This document shows, piece after piece, positions 8,820-18,151 of a DNA stretch of 63,713 nucleotides. The position numbers and the translations under genes were made by a program. The notes beneath the pieces are model-generated. The model had not been told where the DNA came from, searched no databases, and saw nothing but the letters and a program-made list of their open reading frames with translations. Position 1 is the first letter of the stretch, and each line of letters begins with the position of its first letter. The stretch spans positions 1 to 63,713 of the forward strand of contig JAEWZB010000019.1 in assembly GCA_023395515.1 (NCBI GenBank), given 5' to 3'. Origin of the DNA: Bacillota bacterium (GTDB taxonomy: Bacteria > Bacillota > Syntrophomonadia > Syntrophomonadales > Syntrophomonadaceae).

Positions 8820-9461
8820 GTGAAGATCAATTGGCTGGGGCATGCATCTTTTTTATTAGAAGTATTAAATAAGACTATAATAACTGATCCCATTAATGAA
8901 AAGGCCGGCTATAAAGTTTATAATAAAAGAGTCGATTATGTTACGGTTAGCCATGAACATTGGGATCATAATCAGGTGCATGCACTTTTAGGTGAACCCA
9001 TGGTCATAAATACTTTAGGGAGCTACCATAGTGAAGGTATAAATTTTGAAGGAATAGCATCCTATCATGACCCACAACAAGGCCGACTTAGAGGCTCGAA
9101 TATAATTTTTAAGATTAATGCAGAAGGGATTAATCTGGTTCATTTAGGTGATTTAGGCCATTTACTTAATGAAAAGGATATCCAGGCATTAGGTGAGGTA
9201 GATATACTGCTGATTCCGGTGGGAGGTACATTTACTATTGATGCCCGGGAAGCTTTTAACCTGGTAAATAAATTAAACCCTAAACTCGTCATACCTATGC
9301 ATTATCAAACTCCCCATCTTTCGTTTCAATTAGCGCCCGTGGAAGACTTTACCAGGCATTTTGACATAGTAGTCAAAAAGCCATATCTGGAAATAAGTAA
9401 AAACAATTTAGACCAAGAAAATAAAGTAATATTATTAGATTATTTATCATGGTTGACCTAA
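8820..9461 (+). CDS. MBL-fold metal-dependent hydrolase (UPF0173/YtkL-like)
   Basis: The 213-residue metallo-beta-lactamase-fold protein has the N-terminal WLGHASFLLE typical of UPF0173/UlaG-like hydrolases, the metal motif VSHEHWDHN (HxHxDH), LVHLGDLGH with a further ligand, and a C-terminal His in LVIPMHYQTP. The GTG start at 8820 lies one base after the previous stop, so translation is coupled with the rpoE-like gene. The substrate is unknown; the family includes lactonases and phosphodiesterases. The cytoplasmic location is inferred from the absence of a signal sequence. Confidence 0.85.
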   Translation: MKINWLGHASFLLEVLNKTIITDPINEKAGYKVYNKRVDYVTVSHEHWDHNQVHALLGEPMVINTLGSYHSEGINFEGIASYHDPQQGRLRGSNIIFKINAEGINLVHLGDLGHLLNEKDIQALGEVDILLIPVGGTFTIDAREAFNLVNKLNPKLVIPMHYQTPHLSFQLAPVEDFTRHFDIVVKKPYLEISKNNLDQENKVILLDYLSWLT

Positions 9462-9531
9462 TATTTTAAAGGGAGTAAAATTCAAAGGGATTTGTAAATT
9501 TTTAAGCATTGGGAAAGAGAGGGGCTATTTA

Positions 9532-11136
9532 GTGGCTAAGCATATATTTATAACTGGAGGTGTTGTTTCATCACTGGGCAAGGGAATTACAGCAGCATCT
9601 CTCGGAAGACTGCTTAAAAGTAGGGGACTAAAGGTAGCATTACAAAAATTTGATCCTTATATAAATGTTGATCCCGGGACTATGAGTCCTTATCAGCATG
9701 GAGAAGTATATGTTACTGATGATGGGGCTGAAACTGACCTGGATGTGGGACATTATGAAAGATTTGTGGATGTAAGTCTTACTCAGTATGCTAATTGTAC
9801 TACCGGGCGCATTTACCGGACGGTTCTGGACAAGGAAAGACGCGGAGATTATTTGGGCCAGACGGTGCAAGTTATTCCCCACATTACTAATGAAATTAAG
9901 GACCGGGTTACTTTAATTGAGAAAAAGGAAAGCCCGGATGTAGTTATTAGTGAAATTGGCGGTACGGTAGGAGACATTGAATCATTACCGTTTCTGGAAG
10001 CCATAAGACAACTGAAATTTGATTTAGGGAAAGAAAATGTATTATATATTCATGTCACTTTAGTGCCTTACATAAAGGCGGCTGGGGAACTTAAAACTAA
10101 GCCTACCCAACATAGTGTTAAGGAATTAAGAAGTATAGGAATACAACCGGATATATTAGTATGTCGCACTGAAAAAGATCTGTCGGAAGATTTGAAGGCT
10201 AAGTTAGCTTTATTCTGTGATGTAGACCGGGAAGCAGTTATCCAATTAAATGATGCTAATTCCATTTATGAAGTACCCTTAATGCTGGCTAAAGAGAATT
10301 TAGATAAACAGGTTATTGCGCAGTTAGACCTTAATTGTCCTCCCGCGGATTTAAGGGAATGGGAGGAAATGGTAGATAAAGTCCGCAATCTCGAGAAAAA
10401 AGTAACTATCGGTTTAGTTGGTAAATATGTAGAATTGCCTGATGCTTATTTAAGTATTGTGGAATCACTTAATCATGCCGGTTTTTATTATAATGCCGAA
10501 CCGGAAATAAAATGGATAGATGCTGAAGAAATCGAACGGCAAGGGGAATCTCTTTTACATGATGTTGATGCTGTTTTAGTGCCCGGCGGTTTTGGTGAAA
10601 GAGGTATTGAAGGGAAAATAGCTACAGCTAAATATGCCCGGGAAAACGGTATTCCCTATTTAGGTATATGTTTAGGTATGCAATGTGCTGTTATTGAATT
10701 TGCGAGAAATGTATGTAATCTTTCCGGGGCTAACAGCTTGGAGTTTGATGCAGCTTCTCCTCATCCGGTAGTAAACCTTATGCTTGATCAAGCCGGTATT
10801 GATAATAAAGGCGGAACTATGCGCTTAGGTGCTTATGCTTGTCTGTTAAAAGAGGGCAGTGCAGCACAAAAATTATATGGAGTTAGTGAAATAGCAGAAA
10901 GGCATCGCCATAGATATGAGATTAATAATGATTACCGGACCCTATTAGAACAAAACGGTATGGACATAAGCGGGCTTTCTCCTGACGGTAATCTGGTGGA
11001 AGTCGTGGAACTCCCCGATCATCCGTGGTTTGTAGCTTGTCAATTTCATCCTGAATATAAATCAAGACCTAACCGTCCTCATCCCCTGTTTATGGGATTT
11101 ATAAAAGCGGCTATCGATAGTAAAGAATCGAGATAG
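9532..11136 (+). CDS. pyrG: CTP synthase
   Basis: The 534-residue protein makes CTP from UTP, ATP and glutamine. The N-terminal synthetase domain begins with the P-loop region GGVVSSLGKGITAASL; the C-terminal class I glutamine amidotransferase domain has the nucleophile Cys380 in GICLGMQ and the His-Glu pair in FHPEYKSRP. The start is GTG at 9532 after GAGAGGGG. The length is normal for the family. A terminator follows at 11226. B. subtilis pyrG is controlled by reiterative transcription of a GGG start tract; I could not place a comparable start site here. Confidence 0.97.
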   Translation: MAKHIFITGGVVSSLGKGITAASLGRLLKSRGLKVALQKFDPYINVDPGTMSPYQHGEVYVTDDGAETDLDVGHYERFVDVSLTQYANCTTGRIYRTVLDKERRGDYLGQTVQVIPHITNEIKDRVTLIEKKESPDVVISEIGGTVGDIESLPFLEAIRQLKFDLGKENVLYIHVTLVPYIKAAGELKTKPTQHSVKELRSIGIQPDILVCRTEKDLSEDLKAKLALFCDVDREAVIQLNDANSIYEVPLMLAKENLDKQVIAQLDLNCPPADLREWEEMVDKVRNLEKKVTIGLVGKYVELPDAYLSIVESLNHAGFYYNAEPEIKWIDAEEIERQGESLLHDVDAVLVPGGFGERGIEGKIATAKYARENGIPYLGICLGMQCAVIEFARNVCNLSGANSLEFDAASPHPVVNLMLDQAGIDNKGGTMRLGAYACLLKEGSAAQKLYGVSEIAERHRHRYEINNDYRTLLEQNGMDISGLSPDGNLVEVVELPDHPWFVACQFHPEYKSRPNRPHPLFMGFIKAAIDSKESR

Positions 11137-11143
11137 TGCATCT

Positions 11144-11214
11144 GTCCTCCTTGAGGAGGACTAGGGTCTTAACGCAGATTACCGCAGATTTTTTATGACT
11201 TACACTGACCTTTT
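11144..11214 (+). repeat. Hairpin-capped repeat, left copy
   Basis: It starts with a perfect hairpin (GTCCTCC-TTGA-GGAGGAC, 11144-11161), followed by CTAGGGT and GCAGATTTTTTATGA, then TACACTGAC. The same order of blocks occurs in reverse orientation at 11311-11383, so two copies converge across the pyrG terminator. Confidence 0.75.
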
Positions 11215-11225
11215 TTATGTTTTTT

Positions 11226-11254
11226 AAAGCACCCCCTTGGGATGCTTTTTTATT
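11226..11254 (+). terminator. Intrinsic terminator of pyrG
   Basis: AAAGCA (11226-11231) pairs with TGCTTT (11243-11248), with CCC/GGG inside and a T run after it. It lies 90 bases after the pyrG stop. Confidence 0.8.
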
Positions 11255-11283
11255 TAAAAGTATCAAACACCATATAAACAAGA

Positions 11284-11307
11284 AATGGAGGCTTTTAAGC
11301 CTCCATT
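11284..11307. terminator. Perfect 11-bp palindrome between the convergent genes
   Basis: AATGGAGGCTT at 11284-11294 and its complement at 11297-11307 form a hairpin with a two-base centre. It lies between pyrG and the minus-strand CoA-transferase gene and could end transcription from the right, though the T run on the minus strand is broken. Confidence 0.45.
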
Positions 11308-11310
11308 AAA

Positions 11311-11383
11311 TTATTAAAAGTCAGTGTAGATCATAAAAAATCTGCGTAAATCAGTGTCTAACCCAAGTCCCCCGCAGGGGGAC
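11311..11383 (-). repeat. Hairpin-capped repeat, right (inverted) copy
   Basis: Read on the minus strand it has a perfect 7-bp hairpin (11367-11383), then CTTGGGT, then GCAGATTTTTTATGA and TACACTGAC, matching the left copy at 11144-11214. The hairpins differ in sequence but both stay perfectly paired, which suggests selection on structure. Confidence 0.75.
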
Positions 11384-11399
11384 CGCGGCCCAACCTAGA

Positions 11400-12767
11400 T
11401 TAAAACGGAATCCGATTAGTCTTGGACCAGATTTTCATTTCTGTAGCGCTATTTATCAAATCATCTCTAAAATCGGGATGGGCTAATTTGATTAAAGCTT
11501 CAGCCCGGCCCCAAACGGAAAGTCCTTTCAGGTTAGCCATACCGTATTCGGTGACTAGATATTGAACTTGGGTCCTAGGTACAGTGACGGCCGCACCAGG
11601 AGTTAACATCGGTTTAATCCGGGAATGGACGACTCCTTCTTTATCTTTATGGGTCGAGGAGAAGGCCAGGAAGCTTTTGCCGCCTTTAGAGTGGAAAGCA
11701 CCTATAACAAAATCAAGCTGTCCGCCGGTTCCTGATATTTGTCTTAAACCTGAAGTTTCAGAACAGACTTGGGATAAAAGGTCAACTTCCAGGATATTAT
11801 TAATGGACATAACATTATCATGCATAGCCACCCGGGCGGGATCATTAGTGTACAAAACTGTACAGGAGGCTAAACGCGGGTTATTATCTAAAAATTGATA
11901 AGTTTCCGGAGTACCTAAGCAAAAGGAATAGGTACTTTTATTAACATCGTAAGCTTTTTTAGAGTTAGTTACTTTTCCTGCTTCATACATTCTTACAAAG
12001 GCATCACAGAACATTTCACTTTGAATACCTAGATCTTTTAAATCTGAATCGGCAATCATATTTCCGATTAAATTCGGCATAGCCCCGATACCTAATTGAA
12101 TACAGGAACCATCCACAATCTCGTTCACTATGTATTCCGCTATTTTCCTATCTTCAGGAGATGGTGCGGCTGAGGGTGGAGTGGCAAATACCGGTGTGTT
12201 AGAACTTTCAATAATATAGTCTATTTCGCTGATATGTACGTATTCATCATTACCGCCTAGACAGCGGGGTAGAGTATCATTTACTTCAACTATGGCAATT
12301 TTGCTGTTTAAGGCTAAACCACGGTTATGTGAATTACCTATACCAAAATTGAAACAGCCTTGCTTATCCATAGGTGTTACCTGAGATACCCATACATCAG
12401 GCCATAGATGAGCAAAGTCTGGATTGTTAGCTAACATAGTGGCTTCATGGTAGTTAAAAGGATTGTGAGTAGCTAGTCCGAAATCCCCGGCTTTACGGTC
12501 GATTAGGGTAAAGTACCAGCTAAAATACTGAAAGGTTTTTTGTTCAGGATCACCTTTAATAACTTCAGGGATAGGCAAGACGGTTCCAGTACCGCGAACT
12601 GCTACGTTTTCTAAACCATCACCGGCTCTTTTGGCCAAGGCCACGTCAAAATCAACCGGTTTAGTGGCAAACATGCCATAATCAATAATAGCATTGGACT
12701 TAACCAATCGGGCCGCTTCTTCAGCGGTAATAAGCTTTCTTTTGTATTCCTCCAAATAAGTACTCAA
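11400..12767 (-). CDS. Acetyl-CoA hydrolase/transferase family CoA-transferase (butyryl-CoA:acetate type)
   Basis: The 455-residue protein belongs to the family I CoA-transferases that include butyryl-CoA:acetate and 4-hydroxybutyrate CoA-transferases. The expected catalytic Glu is E251 in GIQSEMFCD; SGTGGQLDFVIGA and TEYGMANLKGLS are family signatures. The longer frame opens with TTG at 12782, but GGGGGGA lies inside that extension exactly where a ribosome site should be for TTG at 12767, so I chose 12767. It would exchange CoA between acyl-CoA and acetate in fermentation or syntrophic butyrate oxidation. It stands alone on the minus strand. The exact acyl substrate cannot be read from sequence. 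Confidence 0.88.
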   Translation of the reverse strand: MSTYLEEYKRKLITAEEAARLVKSNAIIDYGMFATKPVDFDVALAKRAGDGLENVAVRGTGTVLPIPEVIKGDPEQKTFQYFSWYFTLIDRKAGDFGLATHNPFNYHEATMLANNPDFAHLWPDVWVSQVTPMDKQGCFNFGIGNSHNRGLALNSKIAIVEVNDTLPRCLGGNDEYVHISEIDYIIESSNTPVFATPPSAAPSPEDRKIAEYIVNEIVDGSCIQLGIGAMPNLIGNMIADSDLKDLGIQSEMFCDAFVRMYEAGKVTNSKKAYDVNKSTYSFCLGTPETYQFLDNNPRLASCTVLYTNDPARVAMHDNVMSINNILEVDLLSQVCSETSGLRQISGTGGQLDFVIGAFHSKGGKSFLAFSSTHKDKEGVVHSRIKPMLTPGAAVTVPRTQVQYLVTEYGMANLKGLSVWGRAEALIKLAHPDFRDDLINSATEMKIWSKTNRIPF

Positions 12768-13021
12768 GACAATTCCCCCCAATTTCTTTCATCTTTTTTT
12801 CTCTAAAAGGCCACAATACATATATATTAGAATATTCGCACAAAATCACTTTAATCCTTTTTTGAAATGAGACAAAAATTTAAATCTTCCCGCAAAAGGT
12901 ATAGGGTTATGGAAAAATAAACAATAATTCTATTAAGTCATAAGAAAAGAAGGCATAATAGGTTATAGTGCAGAACTAAAACTTGATAAATTGCTAACAA
13001 GAATGATAAGGGAGCGACCTA

Positions 13022-14083
13022 ATGTTTACGACCAGAATTATCGATGAAAAAGAAAAGGCTAAATATAATCATTTTATTGCAACTCATGCTAAAGGTCATT
13101 TCCTGCAGCTGTGGGAATGGGGGCAAGTCAAAAAGGGCATGGGGTGGCAGCCGCTGCCTCTGGTGTTGGAGGAGAATGGCGAAATTAGAGCTACCCTTCT
13201 AATTTTAAAGCGCAATTTGCCTCTGCCGGGAATTAATAAATGTATATTTTATTCGCCCCGGGGTCCGGTAGTTGATGTAGACAGTGAAGAATTATGTAAA
13301 GCGTTATTTGCCGGGGCTAAAAAGGTGGCGATGGAACATGGAGCTATTTTTTTAAAGATTGACCCCGATGTCAAGAAGGAGAATGAGGGTTTTAAAGATA
13401 TTCTTACCCGGTGTGGATTTAAAAAGAATGAGACTGGTCTTGATTTTGAAGGAGTACAGCCTAATTTTGTATTCCGTTTGAATATAACCCCGGGCCCAGC
13501 TGCTTTATTAGAAAATATGCATTCGAAATGGCGTTATAATATTAGATTAGCTGAACGCAAAGGGGTACAGATAAGGGAGGCTAATAGTAAAGATGACCTG
13601 AAAGCCTTCTATCAAATCCTGGTAGAAACTGCCCGGCGGGATGAATTTTTAATCCGGGGTTACGAGTATTTTGAATGGATATGGGATTATATGGTAGAAA
13701 ATAATTATGCCCAGATTTTTTTAGGCGAATATGAAGGACAGGCAATTGCGGCCACTTTAGCTATGATTACCGGGGATAAAGTATGGTATTTATATGGGGC
13801 CTCCAGTAATGAATACCGCAATGTCATGCCTAATTATTTGATTCAGTGGACTATGATTCAGTGGGCTAAAAAACACAACTGCACCTTATATGATTTTCGC
13901 GGAGTTTCCGGTGATTTAGATGAAAGCAATCCCCTGTATGGTTTGTATAGATTTAAAAAGGGCTTTAATGGAGAATTTACCGAGTTTATAGGCGAATGGG
14001 ATTATGTCTATTCCCCATTTTTTTATGGATTATGGAATAATGCTTTACCTATTTACTTGAAGATTAGCCGGGCTAAGGGGTAA
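13022..14083 (+). CDS. FemABX-like aminoacyltransferase (peptidoglycan branch formation)
   Basis: The 353-residue protein has two GNAT-like halves typical of FemX/FemA: FLQLWEWGQVKKGMGWQP near the N-terminus, FYSPRGPVVD in the middle, MHSKWRYNIRLAERKGV at ~160, and the C-terminal LYGASSNEYRNVMPNYLIQW with YDFRGVSG. These enzymes add an amino acid from aminoacyl-tRNA to the lipid II stem peptide at the inner membrane face. GGGAG lies eight bases before the ATG. The neighbouring alr gene, 23 bases downstream, supports a cell-wall role. The amino acid transferred is unknown. Confidence 0.88.
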   Translation: MFTTRIIDEKEKAKYNHFIATHAKGHFLQLWEWGQVKKGMGWQPLPLVLEENGEIRATLLILKRNLPLPGINKCIFYSPRGPVVDVDSEELCKALFAGAKKVAMEHGAIFLKIDPDVKKENEGFKDILTRCGFKKNETGLDFEGVQPNFVFRLNITPGPAALLENMHSKWRYNIRLAERKGVQIREANSKDDLKAFYQILVETARRDEFLIRGYEYFEWIWDYMVENNYAQIFLGEYEGQAIAATLAMITGDKVWYLYGASSNEYRNVMPNYLIQWTMIQWAKKHNCTLYDFRGVSGDLDESNPLYGLYRFKKGFNGEFTEFIGEWDYVYSPFFYGLWNNALPIYLKISRAKG

Positions 14084-14106
14084 TTTGGGGCAGGAGTGAT
14101 AAAGTT

Positions 14107-15297
14107 TTGGAAAATTTAACTGACGATAAATGGATTGAGATAGATGTCTTGGCTATTAAAAATAATTTGCAGGTCATACAAGCTGAGTTAGATGAGAGAG
14201 TCAGACTTATAGCCGTCCTTAAAGCTAATGCCTATGGACATGGAGCTATAGAGGTGGCCCGGATTCTTTACCAAAATGGGGTGGATTTTTTTGCGGTTAG
14301 TTATCTTAAAGAAGCTTTAGAAATTAGACAAGCGGGTATTAGATCCAGCATCATGTTATTTAGCCCGGTAATTGAAGAAAGCCAGGTAAAGGAAGCTATA
14401 GAAAACCGTATAACTCTAACTATTACCTCAGCCTATGACAGTCAGCTAATTGATAAAATGAGCAGGCAGCTAAAGTCATCGGTAAATGTTCACCTTAAAG
14501 TAGATACCGGGTTAGGCCGGTTTGGTATAGATGAAAATGAGCTGCTGGATATTTGTGCAGCCTTAAAGGAAAATCCCTATATATACATAGAGGGGATATT
14601 TACTCATATGGCTGAAGCCAGCGATGAAAAATATACCCTTAAACAATTTGCCCGGTTCCAGGAGGTTTTAACTGCGTTAGAGGCTAATAATATTAAAATA
14701 CCAGTAAAACATTGCGCTAATAGTACCGTCTTTTTAAAGTATCCTTTTATGCATTTAGATGCGGTAAGAATCGGCACTTTATTATCCGGCCAATTTCCTG
14801 TGGGCAAAATGCCTCAGCCCTTTACTTTAATTGATCCTTTTGCCTTTAAAACTAAGGTAATTGCCCTACGTTCATTGCCTAAAACCAGCTTTTTAGGTTA
14901 TTTTAGAACTTACCGTTTAAAACAGGAAGCTAAGGTAGCAGTTATACCGGTAGGATTTAGTGATGGTTTAGTTCTGGAAGTAGCTAACCCGCCTACTAAT
15001 TTTATAGATTTAATGAAAATATTAGCCCGCAGCCTGTTAAAATATTTTAATTATCCGCGCTTTAATTTAAAGGTGAAAATAAAAGGTCATTTTTACCCGA
15101 TTCGCGGCAAGGTTTTTATGCAAATGGCATTAATTGAACTTCCTGTACATAGTGATGTAGGTATAGGGGATATAGTAGAGGTGCCCATTCGAAAAACCTT
15201 AGCAGCTCAGGGGATAAAGCGCTGGTATGTAAAAGAGGGTTTACCCGGCAAGGTGAGGCAGGGCAATAAAACTATTTATATTACCGAGGAGGAATGA
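14107..15297 (+). CDS. alr: Alanine racemase
   Basis: The 396-residue PLP enzyme interconverts L- and D-alanine for peptidoglycan. The PLP lysine is K39 in VLKANAYGHGA, followed by HLKVDTGLGRFG, AVRIGTLL and, in the C-terminal beta-domain, VIPVGFSDG (usually GYADG). The beta-domain carries a longer, less conserved stretch (~295-330) than typical Alr, so it is a somewhat divergent member. TTG at 14107 is preceded by AGGAG. It sits after the femX-like gene, and its last codons carry the ribosome site for sppA. Confidence 0.92.
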   Translation: MENLTDDKWIEIDVLAIKNNLQVIQAELDERVRLIAVLKANAYGHGAIEVARILYQNGVDFFAVSYLKEALEIRQAGIRSSIMLFSPVIEESQVKEAIENRITLTITSAYDSQLIDKMSRQLKSSVNVHLKVDTGLGRFGIDENELLDICAALKENPYIYIEGIFTHMAEASDEKYTLKQFARFQEVLTALEANNIKIPVKHCANSTVFLKYPFMHLDAVRIGTLLSGQFPVGKMPQPFTLIDPFAFKTKVIALRSLPKTSFLGYFRTYRLKQEAKVAVIPVGFSDGLVLEVANPPTNFIDLMKILARSLLKYFNYPRFNLKVKIKGHFYPIRGKVFMQMALIELPVHSDVGIGDIVEVPIRKTLAAQGIKRWYVKEGLPGKVRQGNKTIYITEEE

Positions 15298-15299
15298 GC

Positions 15300-16190
15300 A
15301 TGAAAAAGAAGCTGGTAGTAGGGGGATTAGCTTTCTTTCTAATAATAGTTGGCTATCTGGCGGTTACATCAGCTAATGGTCCCCAGGATAGGTTAGCTTC
15401 AGGTACACCTAAAATTGGAGTTATTGAAGTAAATGGAACTATTGCCGGCAATACTTCCGTTAATTTAGTTAATAGTGAAGTAGCTAGTGCTAACCAGATT
15501 ATGGCGGCTATTCGTAAAGCCCGGGAGCGTAAGGATATCAAAGCGGTAGTTTTAAGAATTAATAGTCCGGGCGGGACTTCCGGCGCTTCCCAAGAAATTG
15601 GGATTGAATTAGACCGATTAAGAGAATCAGGCAAGCCTATCGTTACTTCCATGGGAGATATATGTGCATCAGGCGGGTACTGGATAGCCTGTAGTACTGA
15701 CCATATCGTAGCTAATGGGGCGACTTTGACCGGCAGTATAGGAGTTATTATGGAGCTTACTAATTTGCAGGGATTATATGAGAAAATAGGGGTTAGCCCT
15801 CAGGTGATAAAAAGCGGGGAATTTAAAGATATAGGTTCACCGTCCCGGGAGTTGACCGAAGAGGAGCACCAGTTATTACAAGCAATTATCGATGACTCCT
15901 ATGAGCAGTTTTTAGATCAGGTGCGGCAAGGACGTCAAGGTAGAATAAATGACGAAGAATTAGTAAATATTGCTGACGGCAGAATATTTTCAGGACGGCA
16001 AGCCCTTGAATTAGGCTTAGTAGATAGTATCGGCAATTATTATGATGCTATTGATAAAGCGGCAAGAATGGCCGGAATTCCGGCCGGAGCAGAAGTGGAA
16101 AAATTAAATGCCAATAATTTTTGGGATACTTTTTCCTTAAATATGAGTGCTAAAGATCTTTTGCTTAGTAATTATCCGCAAATAAAGTAG
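15300..16190 (+). CDS. sppA: Signal peptide peptidase SppA (Ser-Lys protease)
   Basis: The 296-residue protein has an N-terminal membrane anchor (~5-22) and the S49 domain: NSPGGTSGASQEI, the catalytic Ser within MGDICASGGYWIAC (~119-132), TGSIGVIM, and the general-base Lys within QVIKSGEFKDIGS. It degrades cleaved signal peptides in the membrane. An in-frame ATG at 15294 overlaps the alr stop but lies right against the GAGGAGG; the ATG at 15300 has normal spacing and begins MKKK, so I chose it. It is translationally coupled to alr. Confidence 0.93.
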   Translation: MKKKLVVGGLAFFLIIVGYLAVTSANGPQDRLASGTPKIGVIEVNGTIAGNTSVNLVNSEVASANQIMAAIRKARERKDIKAVVLRINSPGGTSGASQEIGIELDRLRESGKPIVTSMGDICASGGYWIACSTDHIVANGATLTGSIGVIMELTNLQGLYEKIGVSPQVIKSGEFKDIGSPSRELTEEEHQLLQAIIDDSYEQFLDQVRQGRQGRINDEELVNIADGRIFSGRQALELGLVDSIGNYYDAIDKAARMAGIPAGAEVEKLNANNFWDTFSLNMSAKDLLLSNYPQIK

Positions 16191-16225
16191 CCTCACGGTA
16201 ATTCTTGCGGGGAAGGAAGATTAAG

Positions 16226-16807
16226 ATGAATTTAACTGAAACTATATACGGGGTATTATTTAGCCCGGCCGCTACTTTAAAAGTTTTAAGCCAAAATAAA
16301 TCATGGCTGGCTGGTATCATAATCTTTTTGGTAGTTATGTCATTTAATATGATGGTTAACCGGGGTATAGCATTTATTGATCCCCTCGAACAAGCTTTAG
16401 CTATTCCGGGCGGGTTGACTTGGATAGGTGCAGTGATAGGAGTAATACTTTCTGTTATTATGCTTTTTGTTATGGCAGGAATTTATTCCTTACTGGGAGA
16501 AATAATTTATCAAAACGCTAATGCTAGCGGTTTATTAACTAGTTTAAGTTTTTCTTCTATACCAGGAATCCTGGGACCTCCTTTACAATATATAGCTATT
16601 TTATTAGGATTAGCGCCTTTGTCAAATCTGATATCATTTGTTATAGCTATTTGGCTAATTGTTTTGCAAATAATTGCCATAAGAGAATCATTGGAGTTAA
16701 CCACCAGCCAAGCCTTGGTTTTATTCATAATTCCTATTATTACCACTATAATATTAATAGGAGGTATTGTAGTTGGTGTAATTTCTTTATTACCATTTTA
16801 CAAATAA
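16226..16807 (+). CDS. Yip1-domain integral membrane protein
   Basis: The 193-residue protein has five hydrophobic helices (~28-48, 65-92, 108-130, 135-155, 165-190) and a short cytoplasmic N-terminus, the pattern of the Yip1/DUF1282-type family. The longer frame begins with TTG at 16205, but GGAAGGAAG lies just upstream of the ATG at 16226, which decides the start. It follows sppA by 35 bases and is probably in the same transcript. No enzymatic function is known for bacterial members. Confidence 0.8.
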   Translation: MNLTETIYGVLFSPAATLKVLSQNKSWLAGIIIFLVVMSFNMMVNRGIAFIDPLEQALAIPGGLTWIGAVIGVILSVIMLFVMAGIYSLLGEIIYQNANASGLLTSLSFSSIPGILGPPLQYIAILLGLAPLSNLISFVIAIWLIVLQIIAIRESLELTTSQALVLFIIPIITTIILIGGIVVGVISLLPFYK

Positions 16808-16869
16808 AGGAAGGATTTTTTTGTAACCTGCCGAAATAGTACCTAGGAGTGATTTAGGGAGGGCAGTTT

Positions 16870-17241
16870 ATGAAAAATACTATATTAATAGTTGACGATC
16901 AGAAAGGTGTGCGCCGCTTACTAGAGGAGCTTTTTAAAAAAGAGAGTTTTAATGTGCATTTAGCGTCAGATGGGCAGGAAGCTATAGTTAAAGCCCGGGA
17001 ATTAACCCCGGATATTATATTAATGGATATGAAAATGCCTAATATGAATGGGTTAGAGGCTGCCCAAGCGATTTTAACTAATGATAAAGAACAATCCATA
17101 ATAATGATGACCGCCTATGGAGAGATGGATATAGTCAACCAAGCCTTAGATATAGGGGTTAAAAAATGTATAACCAAGCCGTTTGATATTATGATCTTGC
17201 GGGAAATGGTTAAAGAAATGGTTTTAGATAAAGTGTGTTAA
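16870..17241 (+). CDS. spo0F: Sporulation response regulator Spo0F (single receiver domain)
   Basis: The 123-residue protein is a lone CheY-like receiver: acidic pair D9-D10, phosphoacceptor D53 in ILMDMKMPNMNG, Thr in MMTAYGE and Lys in ITKPFD. It has no output domain, as in Spo0F, which relays phosphate from sensor kinases to Spo0B in the sporulation phosphorelay. The downstream fba and transaldolase genes match the Bacillus spo0F-fbaA-tal order. GGGAGGG precedes the ATG by seven bases. A CheY-type motility regulator is less likely given the context. Confidence 0.9.
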   Translation: MKNTILIVDDQKGVRRLLEELFKKESFNVHLASDGQEAIVKARELTPDIILMDMKMPNMNGLEAAQAILTNDKEQSIIMMTAYGEMDIVNQALDIGVKKCITKPFDIMILREMVKEMVLDKVC

Positions 17242-17267
17242 TCTAAATTTTTAGAGGTGATTTTTTA

Positions 17268-18122
17268 ATGGCACTAGTTTCGGTAACGGAGTTATTACAA
17301 AAGGCAGATCAAGGCAAGTATGCCGTAGGAGCATTTAATGCTAATAATATGGAAATAGTTCAAGCTATTATGGAAGCGGCGGAAAAGGAAAATGCGCCGG
17401 TTATAATGCAAGCCAGCCAAGGGGCTATAAAATATGCCGGTTTAGAATTTCTTACGGGATTAGTAAGGATTGCTGCTAATTCTACTAAGGTTCCCATAGC
17501 TTTACACTTAGACCATGGTACTGACTTTGAGCAGATAGTTAAGTGTATCCGCAGTGGTTTTACTTCGGTTATGTATGATGGTTCCAAATTAGCCTTAGAA
17601 GATAATATTGCCATAACTAAAAAGGTCTTAGAAATAGCTCGGCCTATTGGGGTATCGGTGGAAGCGGAATTGGGTAAAATAGGCGGTACAGAGGATGATA
17701 TCCATGTAAGTGAAAAAGACGCTATGTATACTGACCCTGAAGAAGCTAGATATTTTGTGGAGCAAACTGGGGTAGATAGTCTGGCGATTGCCATTGGTAC
17801 TGCCCATGGCCAGTATAAAGGAGAGCCTAAGCTGGATTATGAGCGTTTAGCTAAAATTAAAGCTTTAGTTAACATACCTATTGTTTTACATGGTTCTTCC
17901 GGGGTTCCCGACGAAGCTATTACCAAAGCCATAGAGTTGGGAGTCTGCAAAGTAAATATTGACACTAATATCAGGGAAGCCTTTGTGGGGCAAATGCGTC
18001 AAGTATTAGTTAATAATGCTGAAGAAATAGATCCCAGGAAAATACTAGGTCCAGCCCGGGAGGCCACGGTAGAAATTATCCGGGAAAAAATCAGACTTTT
18101 CAAAAGCTCCGGGCAGGCTTAA
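17268..18122 (+). CDS. fba: Class II fructose-1,6-bisphosphate aldolase
   Basis: The 284-residue zinc enzyme cleaves fructose-1,6-bisphosphate to dihydroxyacetone phosphate and glyceraldehyde-3-phosphate, or makes it in gluconeogenesis. Metal and substrate motifs are present: LHLDHGTDFEQI, SVEAELGKIGG, IGTAHGQYKG, VLHGSSGVPDEAI and VNIDTNIREAF. Length and motifs fit the short class IIA/B type of Firmicutes. AGAGGTGA precedes the ATG. It clusters with transaldolase and glpX, giving a gluconeogenic and pentose-phosphate block. Confidence 0.96.
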   Translation: MALVSVTELLQKADQGKYAVGAFNANNMEIVQAIMEAAEKENAPVIMQASQGAIKYAGLEFLTGLVRIAANSTKVPIALHLDHGTDFEQIVKCIRSGFTSVMYDGSKLALEDNIAITKKVLEIARPIGVSVEAELGKIGGTEDDIHVSEKDAMYTDPEEARYFVEQTGVDSLAIAIGTAHGQYKGEPKLDYERLAKIKALVNIPIVLHGSSGVPDEAITKAIELGVCKVNIDTNIREAFVGQMRQVLVNNAEEIDPRKILGPAREATVEIIREKIRLFKSSGQA

Positions 18123-18151
18123 AAGAATATCAGGTAGGAGGTAGGATTTTT

